Shown here piece by piece: positions 1 to 12,815 of a stretch of 64,000 nt of DNA. Source of the stretch: Xanthostigma xanthostigma (taxonomy: Eukaryota; Arthropoda; Insecta; Raphidioptera; Raphidiidae). Below the pieces are notes generated by a model that saw only the letters and a list, made by a program, of their open reading frames with translations, searched no databases and was not told the origin of the DNA. The translations under genes and the position numbers were made by a program. The stretch covers positions 84,148,600 through 84,212,599 of the forward strand of contig OY754464.1 of NCBI GenBank assembly GCA_963575645.1. Direction: 5' to 3'. Numbering within the stretch: position 1 is the first letter of the stretch; every line of letters starts with the position of its first letter.

Positions 1-1117
1 AAAAAATACAAAACTTTAGAATAATAAACCATTATGAAAAATACACCATTATTCTATAAAAACAATGTTATAGCACATATCTTTTCTGCGCATGCGCCGC
101 CTTTCCCCCTAAAACTTTTTACAAAACTTTCTTTTAAAATAGAATAAATAAACCATTATGACATATATACTATTATTATATAAAACAACGTCATTGCATA
201 TATTTCTTTTGCGCATGCGCCAATTTTTCCCAAAAAATTTACAAAACTTTTGTAAACATAGATAGAATAATAAACCGTTATGAAAAGTATACCGTTATTA
301 TATAAAAAACAGCCTTATAGTATATATTTCTTCTACGCATGCGCCGATTTTTTTCAAAAATTTATTTTACAAAACTCCTGTTAAACAAAATAATAAGCCC
401 TTATGAAAAGTATACTATTATCTTATAAAAACAACATTAAAATATATATTTCTTTTGCGCTTGCGCCGACGTCTCTCAAAAACAATAGGCCTCTTCATAT
501 TTGCATATCAAACATCCTCCCAAAATTTGGTTTCATTCCGCTCATCCATGGTGTTGGAATGGTAAAAAATGTCAAAAATGACGTTTGCATCTGTCAAAGC
601 AATATGTTCTAATAATTAAAATTAGTTATTCAAATCGTTAACTCAGAAGGCGTTGCATTTCACAATATATTAATGTCAAAAGACTGACTAATATTTGAAA
701 TGACATTCGTTTTTGAACAAATGCAATCTTTTTTTTAAGACTAAACATACGCAATTTTTAAATTCCCATAGTACATTATGCAACAAACGAAGACAGACGA
801 TCCCCGTGTATGCTATGGATTAGACAAAATTGAATTTATACATTATATTTCTATATAAAGCTGTATAAAAAAAGTGTTTTGACGAATTCTGTTATACAAA
901 ATCTATGTAAAATTTTCTCCTCTTTCGTTTAAGACAGGTCTCGAAACGATCTGATTTAAATTGAGCGAATTATCAGCAAAAAACTTAGTTTGCTCCTCTT
1001 TTGGGAGTTTTGGGGGGTTTTTAATTATTTGTTGTTCTAGCGGCAATAGAAATACACACTCTGTGAAAATTTCAACTCTCTACCTATTACGGTTCTTGAG
1101 ATACAGCCCGCTGACAG

Positions 1118-1152
<35 letters not shown>

Positions 1153-1218
1153 GACAGCGGAGGCTTAGTAATAGGGTCCCGTTTGACCTTCGGGTACGGA
1201 ACCCTAAAAACGTATTAT
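1..1218 (+). mobile_element. Retroelement-like repeat, family R1 copy A (5' end cut by window)
   Basis: The 5' part is a tandem of four ~123-bp units (GCATGCGC cores near 89, 211, 337 and, mutated, 458), each with the order ACAAAACTT, AATAATAAACC, TATTATATAAAA, GCGCATGCGCC, TTTCCCAAAA. A unique body follows (AACATCCTCCCAAAATTTGG near 508; TTCTCCTCTTTCGTTTAAG near 915). The 3' tail has a CAGA-rich run and ends GGGTACGGAACCCTAAAAA, a tail I know from lepidopteran non-LTR elements. Copies B, C and D in this window share the units and body, but C and D have a different 3' end. No long ORF is present, so the element is probably non-autonomous. Confidence 0.7.
1115..1155 (+). repeat. (CAGA)n microsatellite in R1 tail
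   Basis: About nine CAGA/CGGA units just before the element's 3' terminal block. Confidence 0.8.
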
Positions 1219-2115
1219 ATGAATTTTGCGAAATAAAAAACTTCTACCTTCGCCAACCGAAACGTTCGGATTAGCGGAATTAGCTGTATAACTGTCTTTG
1301 AAGAAGGAAAAAAAGTCACTTTACTTAATTTTATTGTCAAAATGAAATTTACACTTTGTTTGACATTGTCTATGTAAGGTCGTGTTTCTTAACCAGCAAG
1401 CTACAATTAAAAAAGAAAAAAATTCTTGCTACTGAAAAACAAAACGGCTACTGTATTTAAATTTCCTCTACTTGAGCTAAAAATGAAATATTCGCTAACA
1501 TTATGTCACCTGGGAATATTCAGAAATAAATTCCGATAATGAACCCGTCACTTATGAACAATGACTTCTTTATTTACGGATTTAAATTTGTGTAACTCAA
1601 GTGTAAAACACAAATCACAGAGAATACTTATTTTTCGAAATAAATTGTTATTATTATAACTGTGCAAAATCATTACCGATAAAAGCTGATAAACTTTGCA
1701 GATAACAAATAATTAACAGAGTGCTTTTGACAGCAAAGCATTACTCACTACAGATATATTATATTACCGGGTGTTGACTTGGTTTTGATCTGGTGGTAAA
1801 TTTCTCGAACCGACGACCGACGCGACGGTCAGGCTTTCCGATTCTTCTTATTATTTTGAGAAAAAAAATCTACGCATGTACTTATACACCTTTTTTGTTA
1901 TAGGTGGTCGTTTCAAAACACTGTTTATGTACATTTTTCAATGCACATGAAATCTATTCGTTAATTTCCAATATAAAAGCCGCCCTCTAATTATTCCCGC
2001 GTTTGTTTGCAAAATTCCGACCCTTATTTGGCGGCGGCCTGGAAAAATAAACACCGCAGTAAATACGATGGTTAAATTGATCATAATTTATCGTTCGTAT
2101 CTAGATTATAAACTA
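1219..2115. other. No gene or repeat recognised
   Basis: AT-rich sequence with short chance ORFs only. Confidence 0.5.
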
Positions 2116-2330
2116 CTAGCGGCCCGGCCCGGCTTCGTCCGAATTTGTAGATAGCCACCGTTTTTTTCGTCGACTTACGTTGCACTAAAAGCGCCTTTCT
2201 TTTAACGCGATAATGTATGTCCATCCTAAATATTGGTGAAAAAAATTTTTGTAATCGGATGAGTAGTTTCGTAGATTACTTCCTACATCCACACTTACAA
2301 ACTTTTACCTCTTTATAATATTAGTGTAGA
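2116..2330 (-). mobile_element. Short non-autonomous Helitron
   Basis: Read on the minus strand it starts A|TCTACACTAATATTATAAAG at 2330 and ends ...GGGCCGGGCCGCTAG|T at 2116. This fits the Helitron rules: 5' TC, 3' CTRR with a GC-rich stretch that can form a hairpin just before it, and insertion between A and T without target duplication. At 215 bp it cannot code for a Rep/helicase protein. These termini are very common in lepidopteran genomes; the family assignment is from memory. Confidence 0.7.
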
Positions 2331-2910
2331 TCAAAATCAGATTTTTTTCAGACAGCAATATTCAAGTTTGAATTTTGTAGTTTTTAATTTGAAAGTTTCA
2401 CTCAATAATTTATATAACGACAACGAACACCTGTTGGTTTTTATCAAAATATAATAATGTCGTTCTTTTTGCAGCTTCTCCCCTAATCTATATCTATAAT
2501 AAAAACATAAGCCAAAGTTAAATCAGTCTTCACAATCACACTGCGGTAATCCCATTCAGATTAGATAACGGAAGATTATTAATTTTAATATAAAAAACCG
2601 TCAGCTGTTCAGCAATTATTGCACCGTACGGATATAGAGAGATAACCTGATTAATCTCCCCCAGTTGCTTTCGTTAAATTATTAAATATGTTGTTCAACA
2701 TCATTATTGAAGTGCGTATCGGGATCATAATAAAATATTTGACAGCATTCTAAATAATAATTTTGAGTCGTGATATTGGTTTGAAAAATTACGTATTTCG
2801 ATGTAATAGTTGTTCATTTTATGTAAAATAATATAAAATTCAGCTTAGTTTTGCAAATTATACAGCAAACGCTTTTTCGTAATGCGCAGCTTTCATATTA
2901 TTGTACAAAT
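2331..2910. other. No feature recognised
   Basis: AT-rich, no ORF of note and no terminal repeats seen. Confidence 0.45.
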
Positions 2911-3152
2911 ACTACGCCCGTATCTAGCTTTACGGCTTAGATACGTCCCGGAAAAGTTGCAGGTCGTAAATCGAAAATAAAGGCCGTATAACGAATATTG
3001 TTCCAACGTTGTCTGCTTCGTTTTGCACTTTTTTTGAACGTTATGACGAAAAACATCACGGGTCGTAAATTGAAAAAGTGCCATAATTAAAAAAGACCGT
3101 CATAGCGAAATGCCGTATAAAGGACGGCCGTACAGCGAGGCGTGGGCGTAGT
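2911..3152. mobile_element. MITE with imperfect TIRs, ends ACTACGCCC
   Basis: The left end ACTACGCCC...GCTTTACGGC (2911-2936) matches the reverse complement of the right end, which reads GCCGTACAGCG...GGGCGTAGT (3127-3152). TA dinucleotides sit at both edges, compatible with a Tc1/mariner/pogo-type TA target. Internal motifs such as GCCGTATAACGAA and GCCGTATAAAGG repeat the terminal theme. The 242-bp length and lack of a transposase make it a MITE. Confidence 0.6.
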
Positions 3153-6100
3153 TTTAAAAATGCAAAAGAATTTTAACCGGCGCAACAATTCTATATTTTT
3201 TCATCGTCGTAGCCCAAAAACATAATTATTATAATAAAGTTAACTAATTTTCACTAAAGAAAAAAATAAAGTGACTGCACAAATATGAAACTCATATCTA
3301 ACTTAAAAGAAGGCAGCAAGTCGGAAAACTTCCAACAGGTAGCAAGTGGGAACTTATTTGTCTCTTTTCCTTGTTTTTGCATATTATAGCCTGCGTGTCA
3401 CTCCCGCAATTAAGACGAATCTAACAAACACCTCGTATGTTAAAATCCATCAAACCGTTTAGGCTACAAAGCGCGCTAAGCAAATAGACATACATATAGA
3501 TGCATTCAAAAAACATTGCTCTCCTTCTGACTAGATTTTGTAACCAGCTGCGGTGGTGATCGCTGGTGATTTTGTGGTCCGTGGTTTTAATAACAAAACA
3601 AACCAAATACAATTCCCATCGATCGACTGTTCTTTGATTTTCGTAAGCATTTGTGTGCTTTAATGATTTGTAAACATTCCATTTCCGTTGATATTGCCGC
3701 CGCCGCTGTGTGGCCGCTGTTCTCGTTTCCTCGTTTATATGCGGCCGACCGCATTCCGATTTACGATTGCGTCGCGTTGTCAAAGCATTTCAACGGAAGA
3801 ATAAATCTTACACTACATTTTACTTCAAACTGGATTTTTTTGCGGAGCTGGGCAGTACTGTAAACTTAAGTTTAAACGTTGTACACTAATAAATCTAACC
3901 TTTTGTCCACAATCCTGCGATTTTTCTTATTAATTCTCTTATAGATATAGGTATATATTTTAACAATACCTATTATATTCATTAAAACTATGCCGGTGCC
4001 GGCTGAGAACCACTAGGCTCTCGTATTTCGCTCACTAATAATATTTTAATAACTAGTCGTGTAGTGTTCCAATTAATGTTTCGCAATTATATAGAATTTC
4101 CTACAGAATTTAATAAGCCAAGCTGTTCAAAATATCACATGCAATTTCAATCAGTCGGTAATATTATAGTAGTCTCTTATAATAGGTACCTACCTATATT
4201 AAACAGACCCAAACAATTCATTACATTTTAAATTGATATTTATTATTCATTAAATATGCTTTAATAGTGGCTAATAAAATGTTTTTTGTTAATGGTCAAG
4301 TGGGAGATTATCTCGTACGCTAAGATGTAATTAATGGTTCATTTGTACATTTTTTTTTGTTATTTAAATATGATTCGAAAATTTGTAATTTATTGTTGAT
4401 AATCAATCTATAAATTTAAGATATATCAAAGAATTTTTTTGTAATATTATTGTACATATTATATTATTTGAACCTTGAAGGTAAACCGGGAAAGAAGACG
4501 CGACTGCAGGAGAAATGACGAACTGTTCCCTTACACTCCTCCCTGAACCACTGAAAAAGCTGAACCGTTTCATTAACAGTCGAGAAACTAGTTCAGTTGT
4601 TTTTTGAAATTTAGTTGGTATGTAGAACTAAGTTTTGTAATCATCTTGTTTTAAAAAAATCTTATGCGTGTTCTTTAAATTGATATCCTTTTATTGTCTC
4701 TTTTCGAATGTGAACTATTCTCTTCTCTTTCTCCGTATTTTTACAGGAGAATAAGAAAACACGCTTGTTTTTTTTAGAAATTGTGATCGTATCATACCTA
4801 CCTATATTTCTTCTGTAAGATATGAATTTTTATTCAGTCGGCATAAAACTATCTCAGTCCAATCAGATCCTACGTTTTTTCTGTTTGTAGCTTGTTTAAG
4901 GAATATGACCTTGTCTCTCCCCTTCTCCCCTTCGAAGATGTCAGAGAATCCGCAAAGGATATAAAAGAATAAACTGACTCATCAAAATAGGTGATTTTTA
5001 AACCATGACTAATTCTGCGAGAAAATATTCCCACAACTGAAATTACAAATTATATTTCTTGTAGGTGTTTTAGCGTTGTACCTACATTCTTCTCAAGAGC
5101 ACATTCAGTAACATAACTTTTAACATTTTAGATAATCAGAAACATAACTTTTTATTCAATTTACTGTTCGACATTCGAAAGTTCTGTATCAAACAGAGAC
5201 GCCCGTTCTCTTTCTGGGTCCTCGACTGCTCGCGTTTATTCTTCAGAATGTGTCGGTGCGTTGAAATCAAAACCAACTGTATATTATTTATTTCTCGTTC
5301 AGGGTCACACTCCGCACCGCTAACACTGGGATATTTTGTACGAACTTGCTTCTATGCTCAAAATGTTCATCGCTCTCTAAATCGATTATTTCCGTCAATT
5401 CACATTTCAAAAGGCGTTATCTTAAAGCGGGGTTACTCAAGGCTACCGTAGTGCATATTACAATTTCTTGTGAATTAATCTGATTTGTGTAATTACCTTA
5501 GTTATCGAGTGTCTATAATCCACAGTAAACGAAATTTTTATATACCAATTAATTATTAGAATTTCTCTCTTATAGACTACCTATCACCAATGGACTTGTG
5601 CCACATGTCTTTTAGTGTAGAAATCTACGCTACAAATTGATAATTCAACACTTTTTTTGAGAATTTTCCGGAAGCTTTTAAAAATTTCAAAAGTTTGTAT
5701 TTTCTAATGTAGTTTTAAACATTGAAAAATCCCGCTACTATGATACGTCATCGCTAGACAGGTTCAGCTGATTGGCTGCCTGTAGTTGAAACTCACTGGT
5801 TCTTTAAACTTGAATCATGCGATATACATCTCTTTCCATAGACATAACTCTGTTTATATATGCGCGAAAGTGATATGCTCTCTAGATCCAGCTTTGACGT
5901 CATCATATTATCTCATAAACTCAACCGTTTGATATAAGAAACGATATAAGTAGGTACGAATTTTTTTGCCATTCGGTTTCTACGATTTATCTATGTATAA
6001 GCATTTAAAACCGGCGAAACTTTTTTTGTTTTTAATTAATTAGGGAGCAAAGAACGTAAAAAATTAATTTAAAAAATTGTGTACCCCTGCTTAACTGTAA

Positions 6101-7988
6101 AAACAACCCGCACGAAATAGCCATGCGAAGACGGTTGCGTTCATAATAATTAATCTGTTTCGATTAAAAAAAAAAAATATATCGACGGTCACGCCCATAT
6201 AGAATCGGTTGTAATATGTTATGGAATAATGTGCATTGTTCAAAGTTATAAAATTTTGATAGACGGTTCATGTAAAAACAGAATACAATGAGCATGCTGT
6301 AGTTTGACCACTCATACTTTTCTACTTTATGGCTTGTACGTAGACTCGGTGAAGGGATTTTGTGATTAGGTTGGCGATCACCGCGATTGCACGTCGTAGG
6401 ACGTAGGTACCTAACAAAAGCCGACCTCTCCTTACGAAATAAATTTCATTTCAAAAGACATTTGATTAGTTCGGTCATTTAAACACGTCAAGGAGGATGG
6501 ACATATCCCGTATATAATATAATGGAATCGTTTTACGATTTTCTGTGATGCCAACTTGAAAAATGACGCAACTCTCAACATTTTCAATTTCATCTAAGAG
6601 TTATGGGAGAAAATTTTATCGAATTTGTTACGCTTAGTGGATATAATATGAGTAATGCTGATCTCCACTCTATTTTCGAGCTCAGTTTGAAAAAGTCATA
6701 TATCACAAAATTTCTGATTGTTTTTTAAAATTATTTGAAATATGAACTTTATCTGAAACACATCGAATATTTTGCGAAAAAATGATTTTTCTAAAACTGA
6801 AAAGAAATGTACCATAGTAGAGGTGACAGTAAAAAACACGTACTTTCAGATATTTATATTTAATCTATTTTATACAATAGGTATATATATTTGTGTTATC
6901 TAATTTGTATAGCTTTTGAAGAGGGAAGCTTTCTCAAAGCTGATGAAAATCAAGTTTATATACGAGTGAAAGGAACAATACCAAAATCAGCTGAAAGAAA
7001 CATGAAATAATTCAATTTAGTCAAATAGGCGCTCTATTGCTCTAGAGCTTAAAGAATAAAAGTGCACGGAACGCTCTATCCAAGATTCAATAAGAATAAG
7101 TATTTTACTTGAGAGCGCGCAATCGACTTTAAAGTTTGCAAGTTAACAAAAATTGTTTCTTTTTTCAGAACATAAAAATATCTAACGACATTCATTTTTC
7201 ATAATATAAAGACCAGATGTCCTAGTAAGACCGGGGGAAGTCTATAATATTTCGCTCGTTCTCAATAGTGATAGTATTATAATATCTCTAAATGCCCGTC
7301 CGCGTCTACCCGTTCAGACAGTGTTTAAAAAAAAGGCGTTTCACGTTTCTAGATCCGGTAGTTTCAAAGATACGCGTTATACCCCTCAGAAAAGTTTCCA
7401 ACTCCGTTTTCGCTCGTTGAAACGCGAACACGCATGTACAATAAATTTTTGAAAAGAACACTAGTGCTTCAAGTTCAGGCAGATTTTGAGAAACGAGAAC
7501 ACCCGTAATTCTATTGAGTTCTTTTTACTCCCTATTTTTAACCATCTGGGTCGAAACATTTCGGATCACTCGTAGTTCCAATAAGTTCTTTTAAGCACGT
7601 CTGCAGTAATAATTTTGGACTCCTGCCCTAGCACTGGTCACCCAAGTTGGGCAGGATATCCTCTATTTGTATATTTTTATTGAGGAAATAAAATAAATAA
7701 ATAAAAAAATAAAAACCCTAATTCACATCGTCTAGTCTAGGTAAATAATTTTTTAAATAAATCACTCCGTTATCAGCAAACTATTTTGGCAGCACACCAA
7801 AAAGATGTAAAGCAAAGAATAACTATGTATAATTGTTTATATTTGTTTCATAGCTAAGAGTCCAAGTATCGAATTATAGTGTCGTATTAGATTTCGGATA
7901 TTGTACGAGAGAATATGAAATAAAATTTGAGTTAACAAACTTTTTTTTTATAACTGTAAAAATATAATTTGAAAATTGAAAAACATAC
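3153..7988. other. Non-coding stretch; CpG-richer patch at 3640-3800
   Basis: No convincing exon was found on either strand. On the minus strand this lies downstream of the two exons at 7989-9516, so it may be intron of that gene. The patch at 3640-3800 (GCCGCCGCCGCTGTG near 3697) is much richer in CpG than its surroundings and has overlapping short ORFs on both strands, none recognisable. It could be an unrecognised exon or a regulatory patch. Confidence 0.35.
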
Positions 7989-8202
7989 TCGATGTCTGGC
8001 GACAGCCGGCATAGAAGCTGTTCTGGATCTGCATTTAGTTTTCGAGTTGTCTATTGGCGTCGGCGAAGTACAGTAGCGTCCTCTCGGACTAGGAGACTCT
8101 CTGGAATTCGACGTTGCTCCCGGACTCAAGTGTTGAAGTCTGCCACTCCCGCTTGCAGACACTGCGCCCGGCGATGTTGCAGAATTGAGGTTGAGATGAC
8201 AT
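7989..8202 (-). CDS. Coding exon 2 of the unknown Ser/Pro/Arg-rich gene
   Basis: Acceptor TTTGTTTTCAG with a pyrimidine tract; 214 bases; donor CGA|GTATGT. It encodes a Ser/Pro-rich stretch with two SPGA motifs and ends ...PAVARHR. Confidence 0.58.
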
Positions 8203-9516
8203 CTGAAAACAAACAATCTTTATGTACCTCCCCGTTCTCTTTGTTTTCATTTTACTAAAATACAAAAGACGGCAACTTTTAATTTCTTTAACTCCCCAGT
8301 ACCTACGTTGGGAAGTTAATGTGATGGGTCCGAGAATTGAAATACAATTTTTTGTGTTAAAAAGTCACTACACTGTTTTTGAACGGAAGTGTGCATATGT
8401 ACGTACGTACGTACGTATGTATGTATGTGGTAAATTTGTTCTAAGACGAAAACTCGAAAATAAAAAATGATTTCGTTGGAGTGCTAATCGTCGCGTATTA
8501 ACGTAACTACCTACGGTCTGGAAAAAACTTTTTTAAAATCAGTTGAAAAAAAAAGGTTTGCACTCCGGGAGTGCTGGGAGAAGTGAAAACTTGAATATTA
8601 ACGTCTGACGAATTTTCGATCAAAATGGTTTGTATCATAGATTGCATTTTTATGTAGGTACGATATTTCAACGCTAGATGTCTAACGTTGTATAAATAAT
8701 TAGAGAGTTTTCTCGCTCACCCAGTTCTTACTTTACCTGACGCCTGACGCGAGTTTAACATTTTTTACCCATTACAAAAAAAGTGTACAACGCCTCTAAA
8801 GAAGTTTTCACTTAAAAAAACACTGGTTTTTGCACCAAATCTCTTAATATATGAATGAGAAAACTTGAAATATAGTAGAAGATTTAATTCTTTTACAATA
8901 GACAGCCTTAACCTTAAACCTTTATACTTTAAACTAGTGAAACTAATATTTCATTCTCGATATTCAAGTTAAATAATCCTATTATCCGAGAGTATATATT
9001 ATATCAATATAAATCATACCTTCCCGTGGAGGTCGAAGCTATCGGCGACAACAGTTGTGGATTAGGATTAAGATGTCCCCACGGTCGTTCCTTTTCCGTT
9101 TGAAGGAATCTGTGTAAGTCTGGAGGCGGTCTCGTCACCGCTATGGACGACGATCTCCGTCGGGTTGCTCCCGGAGATATGACAGCCGGTTGCTGCAAGT
9201 CGTTGTTGCAAGCGTTCTGGTGTTGGAGCGGCTGTCTGAGCCTGTTGTGAGCGTCGGAAGAGCGCCTTTGGAAGTGACGCGCCGACATGCCGCGTCTTCC
9301 GAACGGCCGTTTGCTGGCTTCGAATTCCTTTTGTTTTTCGATCGTGCTCGTCGAGCGCGGTATCAGTTTATCCTCCAGCATCGTCGCTATAATGTCGACA
9401 CTGTCGTCGTCTTCGGTTAATGTCGTGAAAAAGTCTTTGAAATTGTCCGGAAACGAGGGAGGCGGACACATCATTTTCTCGAATGCGTGGTGATACACGG
9501 AAGATGTTGCCATCAT
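7989..9516 (-). CDS. 5' part of a multi-exon gene, Ser/Pro/Arg-rich protein of unknown function
   Basis: Two coding exons join as complement(9020..9516) + complement(7989..8202). The first starts at ATGATGG (9516) with an in-frame TAG nine bases upstream. Its donor is AG|GTATGA (phase 2); the acceptor TTGTTTTCAG|A restores Arg; the second donor is CGA|GTATGT (phase 0). Together they give exactly 237 codons. The protein begins with an acidic and hydrophobic part (FPDNFKDFF near residues 23-31, EDDDS near 36) and then becomes low-complexity: RRRSSS (~121-126, a basophilic kinase-type site), three SPGA motifs, and PSPRGRY. It lacks a signal peptide or membrane segment. I do not recognise the family. 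The frame continuity across a consensus splice pair and the coding-like composition argue for a real gene; the 3' exons are not identified. Confidence 0.6.
8398..8427 (+). repeat. (GTAC/GTAT)n microsatellite
   Basis: ACGTACGTACGTACG followed by TATG units, in the intron between the two minus-strand exons. Confidence 0.85.
8558..8813 (+). mobile_element. R5 repeat copy A (CACTCCGGGAGTG element)
   Basis: Starts with the hairpin CACTCCGGGAGTG then AGAAGTGAAAACTT, and ends with AAGAAGTTTTCACTT, the inverse of the start. This suggests a MITE with short inverted ends. A second copy is at 55783-56301. This copy has one ~75-bp internal unit, where the other has four. It lies in an intron. Confidence 0.6.
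9020..9516 (-). CDS. Coding exon 1 of the unknown Ser/Pro/Arg-rich gene
   Basis: Start codon at 9516-9514 in a good context (ACAATGATGG). It contributes 165 codons plus two bases and ends at a consensus donor, GGGAAG|GTATGA. Confidence 0.6.
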
Positions 9517-10301
9517 TGTTAACTAAATATCCTAACGATATTATGTTATATTATAAGAATAATGATATAAAACAAAGTCGCCATCCGCGTCAGTCTGTTT
9601 GTTCGCGTAGTTCTTCTAAACTACACATCAGTGAACTTTTTGATACATTTTTCACTATCATCCGGAGAATTTCTTCCGGAAGGTTTATGCGTATAACACA
9701 TTCATTTTAAATTTAAAGAAAGTAGAGAAATCGCGATGTTTTGTAATCAAGTCGTAAAAAGACGCTTTTAGAATTAGATAGAGATATATCAAATTAATCT
9801 ATTACAGAATTATAGGTCTCAAAAAGGCCTATATAGAAAAGTCTCTAATAGCATATTATGTCTATCTTCAAAGGATGACAATTTTTATCTTTTAAAAATT
9901 TGAGCAAAAATTAAGAGTTCAAATCCGGATCGAAACGTTAATGTATTATTAATAATTTTTGTTAATATATTGTCTGAAAAATTGGTCGATAATTTTATTT
10001 ATTGAAAAATTAAGAGTTATTTGCGAAGTCATTTCAACCGACATGCTATTCATCTTTATATTTAGTTAAATACGTTTAATTTAGACCTTTACCGTTTACA
10101 CCACATTTAAAATTTGTCTTTAAAAATTTGTCTTTAAAAATTGCAAATTAATTTCTGTTTTTCTCATTTCCATGACAACGAAAGGTATACTGATGTCACA
10201 TCACGAATTCAACCATTTTACATTATTAGTTTTTATTTCCATTTTTTTTGTAGTAATAATACCTACCAGTATTTATGATTTCAAAGTGCACCAATAAAAC
10301 A
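9517..10301. other. Upstream region of the minus-strand gene
   Basis: Would hold the 5' UTR and promoter of the gene starting at 9516. No TATA box or clear initiator could be assigned. Confidence 0.3.
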
Positions 10302-10422
10302 AAAATAGCGTAAAGTATTCGTGGATAACTGGTCTTTAAAACACTTGCTCTATTTCGAGCACTCCGGCTGCGCCGTCTTGATCGAAAAATCACGCGTGTT
10401 TTAAAGACCTTTTTATCCATTT
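10302..10422 (-). repeat. Helitron-derived fragment forming a hairpin
   Basis: 10302-10377 is the reverse complement of 25561-25636 inside the large Helitron, including CGAGCACTCCGGCTGCGCCG. The fragment also folds on itself: GGATAACTGGTCTTTAAAAC (~10323) pairs with GTTTTAAAGACCTTTTTATCC near 10400. It is a relic; no gene is carried. Confidence 0.6.
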
Positions 10423-12815
10423 ATACTTTAATATACTAATATTGCTCGTTAATTTTAGTTAAAACGCGTTCCTAAGTTATAATTTATAATGTAAATTGTT
10501 TTGATAATTTTTTTGGATATTTATAAAATGATAGTATCTTAAAATAAAAAGGACGGGGTATTTTTTACATTGCAATGGCGACAAAAGGTAAATCCAAAAG
10601 AAAAAACGTAGCTTTCAAATTTTGAAATTGTTCTTTTTCGTTCTCAAAGTTCTTCCAGTTTGGAACAGCCAAAGGGTAAAACAAATCTGAGGACGCTTTC
10701 AGTTTTGGAATAATTAAAATGTAATTTGAAAATTTGACTTCAATCTGAATAGGAAAATAATGTTTTAACTCGCCTCTTAATCCGTCGTATTAAATAAACG
10801 CGCGAATAAAGCTTTAGTAATTTGTTTTCAAGATATAATTGAATTGTGTGAATTTTTAATAGAAACAGCGCCAACGTCGAAGCATTAATTTGATTATAAT
10901 CTAAAAAATATAAAAAAAAACGAATATAAGACTATAAACGAAGAAGAGCAGTGGCATAGCAACATAAATAACGTAATGTGATTGGCTTTGCAATTTAGAG
11001 CCTACAACGTCGACAAACAAAATAATGAAAATATAACAAAATTTGCTTACATATTGAAACTATAAATTTGAGTTTATAAGAAAGGGCGACCGGTTGTTTA
11101 TATGTATATAATCCACTGTATTGGTTCGTTTTGTGAATAGAGTCTTTTATATGATGACCGTAATAAGGACTTTTTAAACCACGCCTGGATAAAGTGAAGT
11201 TATAGAGTCCAATGTGCTGAACATCTTGTTTTTTTCGTATTTGTTTGAATTAAAAAAAAATTATTTAGTTTTTGTTAGAATCAATCTAGTTTATATTAAG
11301 TAAGAAATGCGTTAGGCAAAGCTAAACATAATATATTTTTTTTTGAAGTTTTACTTTTTTGACGCATTATGAAAAAATGATGAATAAGAGTGAATTTTTA
11401 CGATGTAACATCAAAATTAACGGGATGAATTTGCTCGAAAAAAAGGCTACCAACTGAATAGAGATAGGAAATCATTAACTTACAATCTAAGTGGACGTGT
11501 CTTCGTCACTCAAAGTATATTAACGTCAGTACGATCCAAATGAAATTTTATCAAAATGAAATTGAGAAAAGTATAGTATTTCTGCTGAAATGTAGGTAGA
11601 GCTCAGAAAACGCCATTGATAGTAATACAATAATTTATTAACGATGCAATTATTGCAGTGTATTTTATTGTTTATTTTCTATTTTTTTTTTCATTTCAAA
11701 ACGGCTAAATAGTTAAACAAGCGCTTCTGTATTTAATTAATATTGCTTGGCTTCTGATATGGCTTTCTTATTAAATCTAGATTTAAAGTTGAAAATTGTA
11801 TAAAAAAACCACGCATAAAACTTTTTTTTTATTAAAAAAAGAAAAAATGAGATGGACTTTCCGAAACTACACAAAAAAAATGATAGTGGTGTGACAGGTA
11901 TTTGAACAAATAATGTTTAAGAAGAACTCGATTAAAATAACTGACACTGAACTTTGAACATCACCGCCATTATTGACAAAGTGCTTTCGCATAGGTAACC
12001 AGTTTTCTGTAATAAATATAAGTGTATCTTTCAACATTTACTTTACCGTCATTACGAAATTCACTTGCATTGTAACAAAATTCCAACTCTACAATATCAC
12101 CGTCGAAGAAGGTAAATGGAAACAAATATTTCACGAAAATGAACAACATCGCTCTCTATCGAATTTTAATTAAAATTTACATTAAGAGATTCGTTCGTTT
12201 TAATTGTAAATAAATTGAAAATGTTTCATGAAATATTTGTTAATTAAAAATGGTTGCAGACCGATATTAAAATTCCCTTATTCTTATAGCTAGTGCATTT
12301 TTGTTTGTTTATTAATATATTGCATATGAATAATGTTTTTTTAAAAGTTAATAACTCGAAAACTGCCGGATCTATTTTGATAAAATTTCCATGAGATCCC
12401 GAGTGCTGTAAGCTACATAATTATCATGCTGAGACTTGAGAGACCTAAGAAATGAAACTATCCCAAGGTCTTATATCCATGCCCTGAATAATCGGCCAGA
12501 AAATGTGTTCACTTCAAAAAGAAACAGCGCGAACGTGCCACCCATGTCAGACAAGGATGAAGATTGGCCGCCCGCACGTGCGTAACTATTTTAGCACATT
12601 GAGAAGATACGCGGATGGCTCAATCAAGGGAGATAAGTCTACCGTCCTGGCAATCAGCACGGAGCGAGCTGAGAGTGGAGCCTGTTTAATACAATACAGT
12701 ACTTATAATATAAAGATAAATGAATCTAACACATTCAGCCTACAATAAAATAAAAACAAAACTAAATTTTATTTTATAAAGATGTATGTCCGTTCCTCTA
12801 ATCACTAATGTATTA
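10423..12815. other. No feature recognised
   Basis: AT-rich. A somewhat GC-richer 200-bp patch at 12500-12700 contains an 81-codon ORF that I do not recognise and do not call. Confidence 0.4.

Noticed and set aside
3421..3863. Overlapping ORFs on both strands (120 and 70 codons)
   Set aside because: They arise together in a CpG-rich patch and neither has recognisable domains.
9190..9493. Plus-strand ORFs opposite the minus-strand exon
   Set aside because: Shadows of the minus-strand coding exon at 9020-9516.
12503..12748. 81-codon ORF in a GC-richer patch
   Set aside because: No recognisable motif, no supporting splice sites; left uncalled.
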